Source: an uncultured Spirochaetaceae bacterium (GTDB taxonomy: Bacteria; Spirochaetota; Spirochaetia; Treponematales; Treponemataceae). From it: a stretch of 6,053 nt of DNA. Where the stretch lies: positions 1-6,053 of the forward strand of contig CACXDK010000285.1 in NCBI GenBank assembly GCA_902766345.1. The letters run 5' to 3'. A model generated the notes under the pieces. The model ran no database searches. It was not told the DNA's origin and was given only the letters and a program-made list of their open reading frames with translations. Of the stretch, positions 5,961 to 6,053 are shown in pieces; position 1 is the stretch's first letter; each line of letters opens with the position of its first letter. The position numbers and the translations under genes are program-made.

Positions 5961-6053
5961 TTTTTTTTAGACACGGATAAATTGTGGCATCAGGCAGTCT
6001 CCAGAGAATCAAGGGAACGGAAAGAAGTGATGGCAGTATATATTTTTTTCAAA
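5961..6053. other. Noncoding tail after the protease gene; T-run without a clear hairpin
   Basis: Eight T residues (5961-5968) directly follow the protease stop codon, but no stable GC-rich stem is visible before them, so a classical intrinsic terminator is not supported. Further right are short open frames on both strands: a possible ATG at 6030 preceded by a purine-rich stretch, and a minus-strand frame ending in TGA at 5992-5990. Either could be the edge of a neighbouring gene, but neither is long enough to call. Confidence 0.4.

Noticed and set aside
5955..5968. Intrinsic terminator at the protease stop codon
   Set aside because: There is an eight-T run, but I could not find an inverted repeat in the preceding 40-50 bases able to form a stable stem.
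5990..6053. Convergent minus-strand gene end or a plus-strand gene start at 6030
   Set aside because: Only about 20 codons are visible on the minus strand and 8 on the plus strand; neither shows a recognisable sequence, so no call is justified.
1..6053. CRISPR array, tRNA/rRNA, insertion sequence, toxin-antitoxin pair or phage genes
   Set aside because: No regularly spaced repeats, cloverleaf-like segments, transposase motifs or terminal inverted repeats were seen; the space is filled by seven ordinary coding regions with tiny gaps.

Overview
The window is AT-rich bacterial chromosome. It carries one tight cluster of six minus-strand genes, read from about 5223 down to the left edge, and one divergent plus-strand gene on the right. 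Gene content and style suggest a spirochaete, most likely a Treponema-type organism: a single-pass membrane PilZ protein, a short ComEC without a nuclease domain, an exported HEAT-like protein and AT-rich codon use. This is inference from protein character; no marker gene settles it.

Layout in the direction of minus-strand transcription: membrane-anchored PilZ (c-di-GMP receptor-like) protein (5223-4147); exported alpha-helical protein with a HEAT-like C-terminus (4130-2934); ComEC/Rec2-type membrane channel without a beta-lactamase domain (2940-1738); RsmA/KsgA 16S rRNA dimethyladenosine transferase (1735-848); YggS/PLPBP pyridoxal phosphate-binding protein (838-131); and the N-terminus of an exported protein (137-1, cut by the window edge). 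Junctions are +16, -7, +2, +9 and -7 nt, so these genes almost certainly form one transcriptional unit with translational coupling at several points. No terminator is visible inside it.

On the plus strand, a CPBP-family (CAAX protease/bacteriocin-processing) intramembrane metalloprotease occupies 5268-5960. A near-consensus sigma-70 promoter (TTGACC, 17 nt, TATACT) lies directly in front of it. The divergent intergenic region is very small: the protease -35 box overlaps the ribosome-binding site of the PilZ gene, and the predicted protease mRNA has only about 7-9 nt of leader. The last 93 bases (5961-6053) start with a T-run and hold no gene I can support.

Functionally, RsmA and YggS are housekeeping. 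The less ordinary part is the front of the operon: a c-di-GMP receptor-like membrane protein, an unassigned exported helical-repeat protein and a reduced ComEC. The exported protein and ComEC are linked by a 7-nt overlap without an independent ribosome-binding site. This suggests, but does not prove, that they work together at the cell envelope. I see no mobile element, CRISPR array, RNA gene or clear new defence or biosynthetic system.
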